A stretch of DNA of 64,000 nt from Anticarsia gemmatalis (Eukaryota > Arthropoda > Insecta > Lepidoptera > Erebidae), in NCBI RefSeq assembly GCF_050436995.1, contig NC_134776.1:17835001-17899000 (forward strand). The letters run 5' to 3'. The notes under the pieces are model-generated. The model was not told the DNA's origin, made no database searches, and saw nothing but the letters and a program-made list of their open reading frames with translations. Shown piece by piece: positions 54,701 to 59,824 of the stretch; the first letter of the stretch is position 1, and each line of letters opens with the position of its first letter. The translations under genes were made by a program, and so were the position numbers.

Positions 54701-57021
54701 TCATAAAATAAAATTGTGTACGATGCAATCAATATTCAGTTTTAAATAAGACGCATTTACAAATTATAAAATTATTAAATTATTATAACTATTCAAGTAA
54801 GAGTAGAACTCAAAGGTAAAAACTCCAAGGTATTTTTAAACGCCACCGCGATGATAGATTACATAGAAAAAGGTTTTTGCATAAAGCTTTAACTAGGATT
54901 ATACCATTACTTAACAAGAAAATGCTTTTAATAATATTAATTCTGTTTATCAGTGGTAAGTTCCCCTTTTTCTAACACACGGTATGGGGGAAGTGGGTGT
55001 CCGGCTGATCCGGCGATGTGAGCGTGTTTCTCGCGTGTCATAAACTGCAAACGCCCCTTACAATGTCTCTCTAATATCGTTAAAATGTAACAACTGTATC
55101 ATGCAATGTAATTACGTAGTGTGGAAAGATATTGCAGAGAAAAAATTGAGCTTTTGCTGCTTGTAATTACGACGTAGGTTGACGAAGTTTCGAGTGACGA
55201 AAATCTTTAAGTATAATTAGCCTAGCTTTTTTTTTGCTTTTGTTCAAACGAAATAGTTTTATAATACAAATGCGCGATAATAAAAGCGTGATATTTTGGA
55301 TATAAACGTGGGTATTACAATTAAAACGAGTAAAATTTAGATATATTGAACAAATGCAAGAATAAATTACTTATTATAACTAAACATAAAGGCAATTATT
55401 TCGATACATATGCCTACATGTCGCAAATGTCGCCATAGTCCCATGGCAGTTTCACTATCAACTATACATTCATTGATATTGATCAATGATCATTATGACC
55501 TAGATTGGCTTCCAGTCTTTAAAATAGAAAGTAAACTTTGAACTCTGATTCAAAAAGACTTAGTTAGACTATCATTTCTAATGCACAGCAATCTTAAAAT
55601 ATCCTTAATTGAAAGCTAATATTACCTCATGAATATTTTTTACTTATTACTTATTATTTATTTATTTACTATTTATTTGCTTGTTATAATAATAATAATA
55701 TATTTATTTCACAAAAACGTACAACTTTTAACAAATCAAAAACAATTGGGCAAACTTTAAACACAAAGCAATTGGAACACTGATACCCATGGTAAGATCT
55801 AACTTGTGTTATGGAATAATAATATTAGCCAGCGCGAAGTATTCTAATTTGATCCCCAAAGATCAATAGTTGGACATCTAAAAGCAGGCCAGAGGTCTGC
55901 ATAACACCTGTGTTTAATAATCAGGGCTCTAAGTTCAGAAATAGATGACCTAAATAAAACTAGGTTAGATATATTAATTCCACAAGTAAACCTATAAGAG
56001 TGCCTCTTCTCCCTCGGGTAGCTAGTTAAAAACTTAAACTATTAAAACTTTATGCTCCAATTGTTGGATTAGGCTTTCAATGTAACAATGCATATTGGAA
56101 ACATGATGCTTCAAGCAGCATAGACAAAAAGTATAAAATGAAAAGCTTAATCCCCTGAAGTATGTTACTGCCCTTAAGTAAAGGACATTAAAATGTTCCT
56201 GGCAGGGCAGTGTTTATGCAGTGGCAGGATTTATAAAAAAATAAAAAGCTCAGTAAAATAAAGCATAAACAATTAATTAAATATCAATAGAAAAATCTAT
56301 AATAATAAGAACTGGTACGGTAAATGTAAAAATAATTAAGAAAATGTTTGTAAATTAAGTAAATATAAAAATATTTATATTATTAGGCAGTTCTTACCAT
56401 TGTCATAGGAGGGCCTACACAAAAAGTTCAATTGTGGCAAGCCACATTTGGCTAAAGACACTTGAAACAACTTATTCATATTGACATGTTGTCTATCCTT
56501 TTTCTTTGAATAAAATCATTATGGACTGAGCAACAAGTCAATAAATAGTTAAGAATTAGGCCACGACGTGTTGTCCGTGTCACGTCCTTCAATCGAATGC
56601 TGCAACGGACGGCTGCTTAGCTACCTCCTAGCTTCGGCCTTGAAGACTCGCGCAACCACACATACCTAAGCATATTGCATTTGCTTCTAAACAAAAGTCA
56701 ATAAGACGGACTACACTAAGATATGCCTGCGTAGTGGATCAACCTCTGCAACTGCGTTGGGGGCTCGATCTATTTATAGAAATCGAAATGCATAGGGTCC
56801 GCAAATTAATGAATTAACATTAAGTTATTAACGAACTTACCTTTAGTGGGACTCAAGTCTGTCTTGTTGAACAGTGATAGAACCGTAGAAAAACACTCCA
56901 TTACGCCCCCCATCCAAAACACCGTCTTTTTGTCTTGCTCCAAAGCTGCCGAGGGCCAGCCTTTCAGCTTGGCCTTGGCCGCCGCCGAGCCATCCGGCTC
57001 GTCCGGCGGATTGCCGTCCAT
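12353..57021 (-). CDS. wnd: wallenda/DLK-type MAP kinase kinase kinase, whole gene (7 coding exons)
   Basis: Encodes a mixed-lineage MAP3K of the DLK/LZK (MAP3K12/13) group. In animals these kinases phosphorylate MKK4/7-type kinases and drive JNK and p38 signalling in neurons: axon injury response, synapse growth and degeneration. The seven exons join in phase (lengths 181, 177, 202, 339, 135, 174 and 424 nt; 1632 in total) into 543 aa plus stop, all with GT-AG introns. Residues: N-terminal leader 1-60; P-loop GAGAQGIV 78-85; ATP lysine K98 in AVKK; HRD 180-182; DFG 200-202; GTVAWMAPE 218-226; coiled coil/leucine zipper about 360-410; polar tail to 543. The family-typical segments EDDWEVPF and IKHLRKLDH separate it from MLK or TAK1 kinases. 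At 543 aa it is much shorter than fly Wnd or human DLK, so longer 3' isoforms may exist. Introns of 10.5, 20.1 and 9.8 kb are full of transposons. Identity is secure; ends of the mRNA are not resolved. Confidence 0.95.
12777..13223 (-). other. wnd intron 6, with a decayed SINE
   Basis: A 447-nt intron with GTAAGT and TTACAG ends. Bases 13036-13110 (plus) hold a box-A-like TGGCGCAGTGGTAAAGG with a degenerate box B region, a decayed tRNA-derived SINE lying about 110 nt inside the intron from exon 6. Confidence 0.6.
13224..13397 (-). CDS. wnd: wnd coding exon 6 (leucine zipper / coiled coil)
   Basis: Codes R345 through A402 and two bases of E403. The first part is basic and glycine-rich (PELGGRGAGRRDDARNARD). 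The second part is the coiled coil YVYEQQLNRANELYMEV then RLQLEQKEKDLAE, matching the DLK segment that reads VYEDKLER-NKLYLEL in fly. In DLK kinases this zipper drives the homodimerisation needed for activation. The acceptor is TTTTGTTAG/GCC and the donor GCCGA/GTAAGT. It is missing from the open reading frame list because it starts and ends mid-codon; I found it by reading the minus strand from the splice sites. Confidence 0.92.
13398..14146 (-). other. wnd intron 5, with a SINE
   Basis: A 749-nt intron with GTACGT and TTGTTAG ends. Apart from the SINE at about 13860-14040, nothing else is recognised. Confidence 0.8.
13860..14040 (-). mobile_element. tRNA-derived SINE in wnd intron 5
   Basis: On the minus strand a box-A-like TTGGCTTGTTGGTAGTG is followed by a clear box B GGGTTCGATCCCC (13974-13962), then GCACGGAACAAAGGTCTGTG and a GGTCCGGGTCTGGGTG body. 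It is the same family as the element near 63.8 kb and starts about 105 nt into the intron from exon 5's donor. Confidence 0.75.
14147..14281 (-). CDS. wnd: wnd coding exon 5 (end of kinase domain and linker)
   Basis: Codes the third base of R300 through T344 and two bases of R345: PPFKIIAANLESTAEQ, then FSATQVAWRKEIKEDMQF. These align with PSFRQILSHLDIA and the YF-x-Q-x-W-x-EE-V linker of fly and human DLK. The acceptor is GTTCCCCAG/TCCT and the donor ACGCG/GTACGT. The exon is 135 nt, so its phase matches both neighbours. A second copy of its first 34 nt, with an independent acceptor, lies 130 nt upstream in transcript order (see the entry at 14411). Confidence 0.92.
14204..14411 (-). CDS. 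wnd: alternative or duplicated 5' part of wnd exon 5 (exon 5A)
   Basis: A second version of the exon 5 start. After a strong acceptor (T-rich tract ending TTTTCCCGCCAG) it reads T then CCT CCT TTC AAG GTG ATT GCA GCC TCG CTG GAG, coding PPFKVIAASLE against PPFKIIAANLE in exon 5. The two copies match at 26 of 34 bases, and most differences are silent or conservative. After about 12 codons the similarity stops. If exon 4 joined here, the frame would run through the normal exon 5 in another frame to a stop at 14206-14204, giving a kinase of about 368 aa without the leucine zipper and with a hydrophobic tail (YLFSFMYVFVVLV). Whether it is used cannot be told from sequence; it may be a dead duplicate. 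Confidence 0.5.
14282..15673 (-). other. wnd intron 4
   Basis: A 1392-nt intron (GTACGT to CCCCAG) when exon 5 is used. It contains the alternative acceptor and exon 5A copy at 14411. Otherwise AT-rich with no further feature. Confidence 0.8.
15674..16012 (-). CDS. wnd: wnd coding exon 4 (DFG, activation loop, C-lobe)
   Basis: Codes the last base of N187 through N299 and two bases of R300. It contains ILIADNLVVKVSDFG (DFG 200-202), the activation segment MSFTGTVAWMAPE (214-226), the EPCSERVDVWSYGVVLWELL helix-F region, MWGVGTDTLSLPIPSSCPD and QQCWSRTPRNR. The activation segment reads SFTG where human DLK and LZK have SFAG, a potentially phosphorylatable substitution. The acceptor is a long T tract then CCACAG/CATTC; the donor is AATCG/GTACGT. 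Confidence 0.95.
16204..16303. repeat. pair of short inverted repeats just upstream of wnd exon 4
   Basis: CAGTTCGT (16204-16211) is inverted at ACGAACTG (16220-16227), and GGTGGTAGAAGC (16239-16250) at GCTTCCACCACC (16292-16303) with one mismatch. The patch is GC-rich against its surroundings. It may be a MITE remnant. Confidence 0.45.
17413..17530 (-). mobile_element. SINE copy with internal deletion
   Basis: On the minus strand: box-A-like GATGGCCGAGTGGTCTAATC, then a box-B-like GAGGATTCGAATCAGAGGCA, then CAACACA and directly the tail GCCCAGCAGTGGGA. The longer relative at 62.89-63.19 kb has about 200 bp between these parts, so this copy has lost its body. Confidence 0.6.
18225..18350 (-). 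mobile_element. 5S-rRNA-derived SINE, decayed
   Basis: On the minus strand GGGTTAAGCAACCTTTGGCG, then CGGACAGTCCATAAATTGG, resembles the internal control region of insect 5S rRNA (AAATTAAGCAGCG ... GGTCAGTACTTAGATGG). The 3' part TGTGCTTCGGAGGGCACG is a tail I know from lepidopteran 5S SINEs. Confidence 0.55.
18402..18657 (-). mobile_element. non-autonomous Helitron
   Basis: On the minus strand it begins TCTATACTAATATTATAAAG, carries GTTTGTTTGTTTGATTG and GAACGCGCTAATCTCAGGAA, and ends GCGCGGGTCAGCTAG. Helitrons have a 5' TC and a 3' CTRR end and make no target duplication, as here. Same family as the copies at 30.5, 40.2 and 41.1 kb. Confidence 0.8.
18650..18816 (+). mobile_element. second Helitron-like element, head-to-head with the previous one
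   Basis: Starts near ATAGATAAATACGAAAGTTG, contains AAAACTACTGAACGAATTTT and ends CGCGGGCGAAGCTAG at 18816. This is another widespread lepidopteran family with a CTAG end. Its 5' end touches the 5' end of the minus-strand Helitron. Confidence 0.55.
19288..19477 (+). mobile_element. Helitron-like element, second family
   Basis: Runs from TCTTTATAAATATAATTCTT through AGACCGATTTTGATGAAATT to ACGTTTGCCGGGTTAACTAG. It matches the minus-strand copy at 27.2 kb over nearly its whole length. Confidence 0.7.
20600..21250. repeat. degenerate tandem array with a unit of about 62-77 bp
   Basis: The phrase GGGAATYTAAACCRC (or a decayed form) recurs at 20856, 20933, 21000, 21063, 21126 and 21190, each followed by a GCCTTATGCAATG-like block. 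A weaker unit starts near 20779 and perhaps 20609. On the minus strand the phrase reads GGTTTAGATTCCC, a degenerate tRNA box B, and the unit is about tRNA length. Units have diverged strongly, so the array is old. Confidence 0.5.
21640..22650. repeat. second degenerate tandem array, unit about 195-262 bp
   Basis: CAATAAAATAAC or a close variant recurs at 21662, 21924, 22119 and 22349. Each is followed by GACAATTA/CAGAAAGACAAAGCA-like sequence and then a GGGAGTTGAACCGGGAACC-like phrase. This again contains an inverted box-B-like motif. It adjoins the shorter-period array. Confidence 0.45.
22991..23018. other. perfect GC-rich hairpin
   Basis: CATCCGCGC and GCGCGGATG form a 9-bp perfect stem around a 10-nt pyrimidine-rich loop, in AT-rich DNA. 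It could be a cruciform or RNA hairpin; no function is evident. Confidence 0.4.
23410..23610. promoter_or_regulatory. CpG-rich patch inside wnd intron 3
   Basis: About 200 bp with many CG dinucleotides (GCGATGCGAGCGACTGACGG, GATGCCGCCCGGCACGG, GACGCGCGCC) surrounded by AT-rich DNA. On the minus strand it has CGTCAGTCGC, an initiator-like motif. It could be an internal promoter or enhancer, but no attached exon is visible. Confidence 0.3.
25862..26063 (-). CDS. wnd: wnd coding exon 3 (hinge to catalytic loop)
   Basis: Codes the rest of V120 through P186 and two bases of N187. It contains VRFRGVST, the hinge CIIMEYCQYGPL (133-144), ALGMAYLHSNKIIHRDLKSP (167-186) and the HRD catalytic loop with catalytic D182 and K184. 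The acceptor is GTTCGCAG/TTCG and the donor CCCAA/GTAAGT, so N187 is split between exons 3 and 4. It fits DLK/LZK better than other MLKs (YLHSNKIIHRDLKSPN). Confidence 0.95.
27233..27411 (-). mobile_element. Helitron-like element, second family
   Basis: Reads CTAGCTGACCCGGCAAACGT, then ATTTCATCAAAATCGGTCC, to a TATATATAAAGA end; on the minus strand it ends GCCGGGTCAGCTAG. It is the opposite-orientation partner of the copy at 19.3 kb. Confidence 0.75.
30460..30695 (+). mobile_element. non-autonomous Helitron, first of a tandem pair
   Basis: Begins TCTATACTTATATTATACAG, has GTTTGTTTGTTTGTGTGTTT and GCGCTAATCTCAGGAACTAC, and ends GCGCGAGTCAGCTAG at 30695. The next copy starts at the following base. 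Confidence 0.85.
30696..30943 (+). mobile_element. non-autonomous Helitron, second of a tandem pair
   Basis: Starts TCTATACTAATATTAAAATC immediately after the CTAG of the first copy, has CGCTCTAATCTCAGGAACTG and ends GCGCTGGTCAGCTAG. It differs from its neighbour at many positions, so it is not a very recent duplicate. Confidence 0.85.
34391..34640 (+). mobile_element. tRNA-derived SINE
   Basis: Box A TTAGCGCAGTGGTTAACGTGG begins near 34400 and box B GGTTCGAATCC is at 34458-34468, followed by CACTCGGGACAAATC and an unrelated body ending in an 11-12 base T run. The head is not a functional tRNA: the spacing and arms do not fold as one. Confidence 0.8.
35345..35408. repeat. short palindromic element
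   Basis: CTTTGTGCCTAT and ATAGGCACAAAG are perfect 12-bp inverted ends 64 bp apart. The left arm and its continuation match the first 18 bases of the window, so this is a repeated sequence, probably a tiny MITE. Confidence 0.45.
35590..35830 (-). mobile_element. 5S-rRNA-derived SINE
   Basis: On the minus strand CGATCTCTGAGGTTAAGC, then GGATGGGTGACC, match the 5S rRNA internal promoter region (CGATCACCGAAATTAAGC ... GATGGGGGACC). The body has GGCAGTCGCTCCATGTAAAA, CTGCATCCGGTAAGACTGG and AAGCCGACTTCAACATAG, a tail very common in moth and butterfly genomes. Confidence 0.75.
39054..39257 (-). CDS. candidate terminal exon nested in wnd intron 2, unknown product
   Basis: On the minus strand an acceptor TTTATATTTTAG/CGACGTG leads into an open frame DVRFFLEFMLENQRLFQVWN, through FQSVYEEITPRLNTVDVSLL and QVGLLWQNVYNSTLTHFVLN, to a TAA at 39056-39054. 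The amphipathic, protein-like composition is unlike the neighbouring random ORFs. A second open stretch on the same strand (38944-38756, with KSLSLVVWLVVNLV) follows 100 nt later in another frame. I recognise no family. It may be a nested host exon, a transposon or viral relic, or chance. Confidence 0.3.
   Translation of the reverse strand: MRFFLEFMLENQRLFQVWNQILQSFQSVYEEITPRLNTVDVSLLFNNQVGLLWQNVYNSTLTHFVLN
40232..40509 (+). mobile_element. non-autonomous Helitron
   Basis: TCTATACTAATATTATAAAG start, an expanded GTTT run (with GTTTGATTGTTTGTTTG), CGCGCTAATCTCAGGAACTA, and a GTTGCGCGGGTCAGCTAG end. The GTTT expansion explains its extra length compared with other copies. Confidence 0.87.
41076..41323 (+). 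mobile_element. non-autonomous Helitron
   Basis: TCTATACTAATATTATAAAG start and GTTGCGCGGGTCAGCTAG end, 570 bp after the previous copy and in the same orientation. The two are nearly identical at their ends, suggesting recent activity. Confidence 0.87.
42385..42459. ncRNA. 75-nt hairpin, pre-miRNA-like or MITE relic
   Basis: ATTCTCGTAG (42385-42394) pairs with CTACGAGAAT (42450-42459), and CGTAGTA (42401-42407) pairs with TACTACG further in. Together they make a stem of about 23 bp with small bulges and a loop of about 20-25 nt. Size and shape suit a microRNA precursor, but a palindromic transposon remnant would look the same. Confidence 0.25.
42640..42870 (-). mobile_element. SINE body fragment, first of two
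   Basis: Plus-strand reading gives CCATTACTC, GCGCAAGGATCTTCC, GGGTTAGGCCTTGAATTTAC, CGCTGACCAGCCGCGGGT and TTCTCTTTACCGTTGGAACA. This is a diverged minus-oriented copy of the SINE body seen at 62.9-63.2 kb. Confidence 0.55.
42935..43040 (-). mobile_element. SINE body fragment, second of two
   Basis: Contains CCAGCTGCTGGGCAAGGGTC, GGTTTAGGCCTTGAGTCCAC and CACGCTGGCCAAGTGTGGG, the most conserved part of this lepidopteran repeat. Same orientation as its neighbour 300 bp away but less diverged. Confidence 0.6.
43931..44044. mobile_element. MITE with 27-bp terminal inverted repeats
   Basis: CCATTACAAACGTGCGAACT and the following ATGTCAT are inverted at the right end as ATGACGTAGTTCGCACGTTT plus GAAATGG: 25 of 27 bases match. 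The short interior has no coding capacity. Confidence 0.6.
44455..44600 (-). mobile_element. 5S-rRNA-derived SINE, decayed
   Basis: On the minus strand GGGTTAAGCATCTCTTGGCA, then CGGTCATTCCATGTGGTGACC, is a diverged form of the 5S-type promoter region also seen at 18.3 and 35.7 kb. Confidence 0.5.
46128..46304 (-). CDS. wnd: wnd coding exon 2 (kinase N-lobe: P-loop and ATP lysine)
   Basis: Codes residues 61-119 and the first base of V120. It carries EDDWEVPF, the glycine-rich loop GAGAQGIVFRG (78-88), the ATP-anchoring lysine in VAVKK (K98) and the helix-C segment ETNIKHLRKLDHQNI. The acceptor is TTTCGCAG/AAGATGAC and the donor ATATCG/GTAAGT. It is an isolated GC-richer island between two introns longer than 10 kb. 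Confidence 0.95.
46372..46450 (-). mobile_element. Helitron-like 3' end fragment beside wnd exon 2
   Basis: CTAGCTGTTGACCGCGATTT then CGTCCGCGTGAATCG is the 3' end of another family with a CTAG terminus. It ends 67 nt before the exon 2 acceptor, so it lies within or close to the branch-point region. The far boundary is not clear. Confidence 0.5.
50300..50332. repeat. short tandem repeat, unit about 11 bp
   Basis: Three near-identical copies of TACAACTTCTG in a row, the third diverged (GCAACTTCCA). Confidence 0.6.
50560..51760. repeat. GC-richer repeat region, probably a decayed transposon
   Basis: Contains CGCGCGCTATGCGCTGACGT, CCGCCGCGCTCGGCTCGCCG, and GTGCGGCCGCTTCGCCGG followed by TTTGACGTTTAATATCTCGG. 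The style is that of a long non-autonomous DNA transposon I have seen in moths, but I could not define its ends. Confidence 0.35.
54008..54116. repeat. short element bounded by AGGATCCT
   Basis: TAGGATCCTGAACGC at the left and CAGCACAGGATCCTA at the right. The boundary core AGGATCCT is itself a palindrome, so this may be a small inverted-repeat element or a direct duplication. Confidence 0.3.
55675..56260. repeat. possible retroelement 3' end next to a TAA microsatellite
   Basis: TAATAATAATAATA followed by TTTATTTCACAAAAACGTAC resembles the 3' ends of LINEs in moths, which carry short trinucleotide tails. The following sequence is not recognised, so this is only a suggestion. Confidence 0.25.
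56841..57021 (-). CDS. wnd: wnd coding exon 1 (start codon)
   Basis: Codes residues 1-60 plus one base of codon 61. The ATG at 57021-57019 opens MDGNPPDEPDG, an acidic and alanine-rich stretch, then GGVMECFSTVLSLFNKTD, which resembles the short hydrophobic segment before the kinase domain in human DLK (there linked to palmitoylation; here the single cysteine at residue 43 is the only candidate). The donor is AAAG/GTAAGT (intron from 56840). The phase-1 end joins exon 2 to make a GAA codon, giving TKEDDWEVPF across the junction. No in-frame ATG was needed upstream. Confidence 0.88.
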
Positions 57022-57148
57022 ATTTACGACAATTTACACTACACTAATGTAGTAAATAGGATTTTGTCACATTTAGTAAAGAAACACAATACACATCAAT
57101 AAAAACAACATTTCGATCACAAACTTTCGAGGCGTGTGCCATAGACTA

Positions 57149-57196
57149 GACTGATTCTTTTTTTTATTATTGCGCACTAACCACAGCATATAAATA
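57149..57196 (-). promoter_or_regulatory. candidate wnd core promoter (TATA-like box plus initiator)
   Basis: On the minus strand TATTTATA (57196-57189) precedes an arthropod initiator ATCAGTC (57155-57149) by about 35 nt. A start here would give a 5' UTR near 130 nt before the wnd ATG at 57021. Supported only by motif and spacing. Confidence 0.4.
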
Positions 57197-57431
57197 TTGA
57201 CGCTCGCCTCCGACGACCGTCATGGATTCAGATTCTTTATAAAATACCTGGGTGAAGTACCCAGTTATTACGTTAATTTATTAAGGTATCAATCGATATT
57301 ACAAATGACATGAATAAAGTATTTAATCATAGCCCTTATAAACATGCAGTAAAGTGTGAAGGTGAATTTACGTTACGAAATCTTGTCAAAGATCTGATTA
57401 TGTTATTTCATAACTCATAAGTATATAAAAA

Positions 57432-57480
57432 CTAGCTTCTGACCGCGACTTCGTCCGTATAAAGGTTGGAAATATTCCGC
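57432..57480 (-). mobile_element. Helitron-like 3' end fragment
   Basis: CTAGCTTCTGACCGCGACTT then CGTCCGTATAAAGG is the same type of end as at 46372. The rest of the element is too decayed to bound. Confidence 0.5.
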
Positions 57481-57969
57481 AGGATCCCATCCACGGGAAT
57501 GTTATATTGCGTTTCAGTACTTAAGTTATCTCCGAAACAACACATCCAATATTGGCATACAGTAAAATGCAAATTTTATCTCCATTATATTTTTTAGTGA
57601 TAAAATAATAAATTGATTTTGATACGGACTAATATTTTCTTGCATAAATAATCATCCAAAAGTGTATCAAAAATAAAAATTCATATAGCGTCGCCTGACT
57701 TTTTTGTACAATAATTATTAGAAGGAACAGTTTGTCATACACTGTTTTAAGTTCTAATTACTTTTGTGGTACAATTATGATTCAAACTGTCGTTGTCAGG
57801 TTTTCGGAGCAAAATGATACGCAATAATTCATTTTAATCGCTATTTCTTTGATTTATTTGTTTGGATTACTTGTTTGGTTTGAGTTCAAAATTGAAAACC
57901 TGTTATATTAACTGTGTAAAATACAGCACATTAGTTATTTTAACGAAATAACTAACTCAAGAGGAAGCT

Positions 57970-57990
57970 ATGGCGCTCGTGCCAGATGAA
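57970..57990 (+). CDS. candidate first coding exon or uORF (MALVPDE) between wnd and PEX16
   Basis: An ATG with a good Kozak context (GCTATGG) reads MALVPDE directly into a perfect donor GAA/GTAAGT at 57991. A matching acceptor, TTCTTGTTTCAG/TGTG, ends at 58151; joined in frame it adds CVLNVIG and a stop, making a 14-codon peptide. Two readings are possible: an upstream ORF in a spliced leader of PEX16, or the first exon of an unknown plus-strand gene running beyond the window. I recognise no protein family. No other coding exon after PEX16 was found in the window. Confidence 0.35.
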
Positions 57991-58786
57991 GTAAGTCTAG
58001 CTATACCTATCCTAGTAATAACCTAAGAGATGACACTAAAAACACGTAGATGAAGTCCCGACATGAAGTACAAAGTATTAGTGCAAGATAAGGTTGAAAT
58101 ATAGCTGGTCATTTTAATTTGTGTAATCGTTTATACCTTTTCTTGTTTCAGTGTGTATTAAATGTCATCGGATGAGTTTGGCTCTGGTTGACTGCCATCT
58201 TCAATGAAATATCCCTTTCCTCTCTCTCTCTGTTATTTTGATAACGTCACCACCGCCACATCGTCGCTGCACAGTGTCACAAATTGAATTTAATCTTGAG
58301 CTGACGGTACTTGCGTGACGACTCTGGACCTGATTGTTTTCTTGATTCCTGTAAAATATAATGTTTCATAGTATAGTGTGTAAGCGGGTTTCTCAGAGTA
58401 GTTACCATTAAAACATCGGCACATGCCTCGGTACGGTATTTTGATCCGTCTCATTAAAATAGGACTAGTTAATAATAATATAATCTTAATTTATTTAAAA
58501 TTGAACAAAGAATAGTCTGCTTTATATTCACTGGAACGAACCATAGACTAAATTAATATAAATGTTTCTGAACGAACTATAAAGTTTCAATTGATGACGC
58601 AAGGTCAGCTTTGACAATTTACTTTGACAGGGCAAAAGTCAAAAACCTGTGGACTTGTGAACGAACTCTTAATAATTTACGTAAATTATATGCATTTCAC
58701 TGTTCTTTTGACGAAACTGTATCGTGGATTATAATAACGAGGTTTCATATATTATTTTAGTAAGTAGTGAATTGCGCTCCTCAATT

Positions 58787-58798
58787 TCATCAGTAAAC
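58787..58798 (+). promoter_or_regulatory. candidate PEX16 initiator or leader splice acceptor
   Basis: The stretch TTTCATCAGTAAAC lies about 45 nt before the PEX16 ATG. TCAGTA fits an arthropod initiator, and the same bases could be a weak 3' splice site (TTTCATCAG). No TATA box at the right distance is obvious. Sequence alone does not decide between the two. Confidence 0.3.
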
Positions 58799-58834
58799 AA
58801 TTAGCGACTACTGGTGAAGTTTGTACTCGCCGAC

Positions 58835-59824
58835 ATGGATAAGACGTTATCTCTGCAAGAATTATACGCAAGTTATAAGCGATGGGTGATCAGAAATCCT
58901 GGCGTCGTAACGGATGTAGAGACAGTCGCGACTTGGTCGTCTTACTTCGTCGCAGGAAAGATTAACAAGTCACCTATAGTGTCGGAACTCGTCTATTCGC
59001 TCTCGAAACTTGTGTCACTATTCAATGACAGACTAATAAAAGAGGCTTATGGCACGGACGAGCCTTTCTATGGCCTCCGAGAGCAAATCAAGTTGTGGCT
59101 GACTATCATACATTACTGTGAGGTGTTTGTGGAGTTGCTTGTGAAGAATAGATGGGGGTCGCGTGGGAAGTGGACTGCGGCGACCTTGCTGCAGGTGTTC
59201 AAGTGTTCTTCGGCTCTGATCCTGCTGTACAAGTACAAGGAGCTGCCTATATCACACCCACCCATAGCAGCCCTGCAGAGGAAGAAGTTTACTGAAGGAA
59301 AGGAGACTGATGAGAATTCTAACGCATTTTTCACATTACGTCGATCAGGACGTGTCGTGCGTCGTGTTGACGGCGCTCCGTCAGTCGCCTTCCGTGACTG
59401 GGAGCCTGTCAAGATAGAAGATGAGAGAACAAGCAAAGGTGTGAATATAAATGACTTGGTGTATGCTGAAGCACTGCACATACTTAAGCCATTGATTCAC
59501 TTAGCTGCTATGAGAGTGTTTGGCACGAAAGCCTGGAAACAGTGGCTTGTAGCTCTTGGTATAGACTTAGCAAGTATGAAACTGTACAACAGGCATATGA
59601 ATGACTTGTCTTATGCTCAGAGGTTAGAAATAAGTCGCAGGAAGTTAGGCTTGGTGTTATATTTGTTGAGAAGTCCTATGTACAATGGATATTCTAAGAA
59701 TGTTATAGAGAATGTGTTGATTTCATTGTCTAAGAAGATACCTATTACATCATTCATTAGTGGACCTATTATTCAGTATTTGAGCCATTGGCAGGACATA
59801 TACTTCTACATGTGGTCTTCATAA
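58835..59824 (+). CDS. Pex16: peroxisomal membrane biogenesis protein PEX16
   Basis: Single-exon gene for a 329-aa PEX16 (human PEX16 is 336 aa), an integral membrane protein of ER and peroxisome that acts with PEX3 and PEX19 to insert peroxisomal membrane proteins. Similarity to human PEX16 runs the whole length: YKRWVIRNP and SSYFVAGKI near the N-terminus, SELVYSLSKLVSLFND, the central RSGRVVRRVDGAPS (about 170-183), AEALHILKPLIHL (212-223), GLVLYLLRSPMY, and the C-terminal WQDIYFYMWSS. Hydrophobic stretches near 90-103, 116-132 and 270-280 could be membrane segments. The first in-frame ATG is at 58835; a codon 21 nt upstream is GTG and not a likely start. It is divergent from wnd exon 1, 1.8 kb away, and AATAAA lies 457 nt after the stop. 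The gene looks intact and under normal constraint. Confidence 0.97.
   Translation: MDKTLSLQELYASYKRWVIRNPGVVTDVETVATWSSYFVAGKINKSPIVSELVYSLSKLVSLFNDRLIKEAYGTDEPFYGLREQIKLWLTIIHYCEVFVELLVKNRWGSRGKWTAATLLQVFKCSSALILLYKYKELPISHPPIAALQRKKFTEGKETDENSNAFFTLRRSGRVVRRVDGAPSVAFRDWEPVKIEDERTSKGVNINDLVYAEALHILKPLIHLAAMRVFGTKAWKQWLVALGIDLASMKLYNRHMNDLSYAQRLEISRRKLGLVLYLLRSPMYNGYSKNVIENVLISLSKKIPITSFISGPIIQYLSHWQDIYFYMWSS

Larger units (their letters stand above)
46305..56840 (-). other. wnd intron 1 (10.5 kb)
   Basis: Bounded by GTAAGT at 56840-56835 and GTTTCGCAG. It contains a Helitron-like 3' end next to exon 2, a GC-rich repeat region near 50.6-51.7 kb, and A/T-rich DNA with a TAA microsatellite near 55.69 kb. 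No internal exon is supported. Confidence 0.85.
57022..58834. other. divergent intergenic region between wnd and PEX16
   Basis: A 1.8 kb spacer holding the candidate wnd promoter, a Helitron-like end fragment (57432), the candidate MALVPDE exon, a CT run near 58222-58231 and the PEX16 leader. Part of it must regulate both genes. Confidence 0.7.

Noticed and set aside
58814..58834. Upstream extension of PEX16 by seven codons
   Set aside because: The extension starts at GTG, not ATG, and eukaryotic initiation at GTG is very unlikely. The in-frame ATG at 58835 fits the family length.
59113..59481. 122-codon open frame on the minus strand within PEX16
   Set aside because: It is a shadow of the PEX16 coding strand; its residues match no family and it lacks splice or promoter signals.
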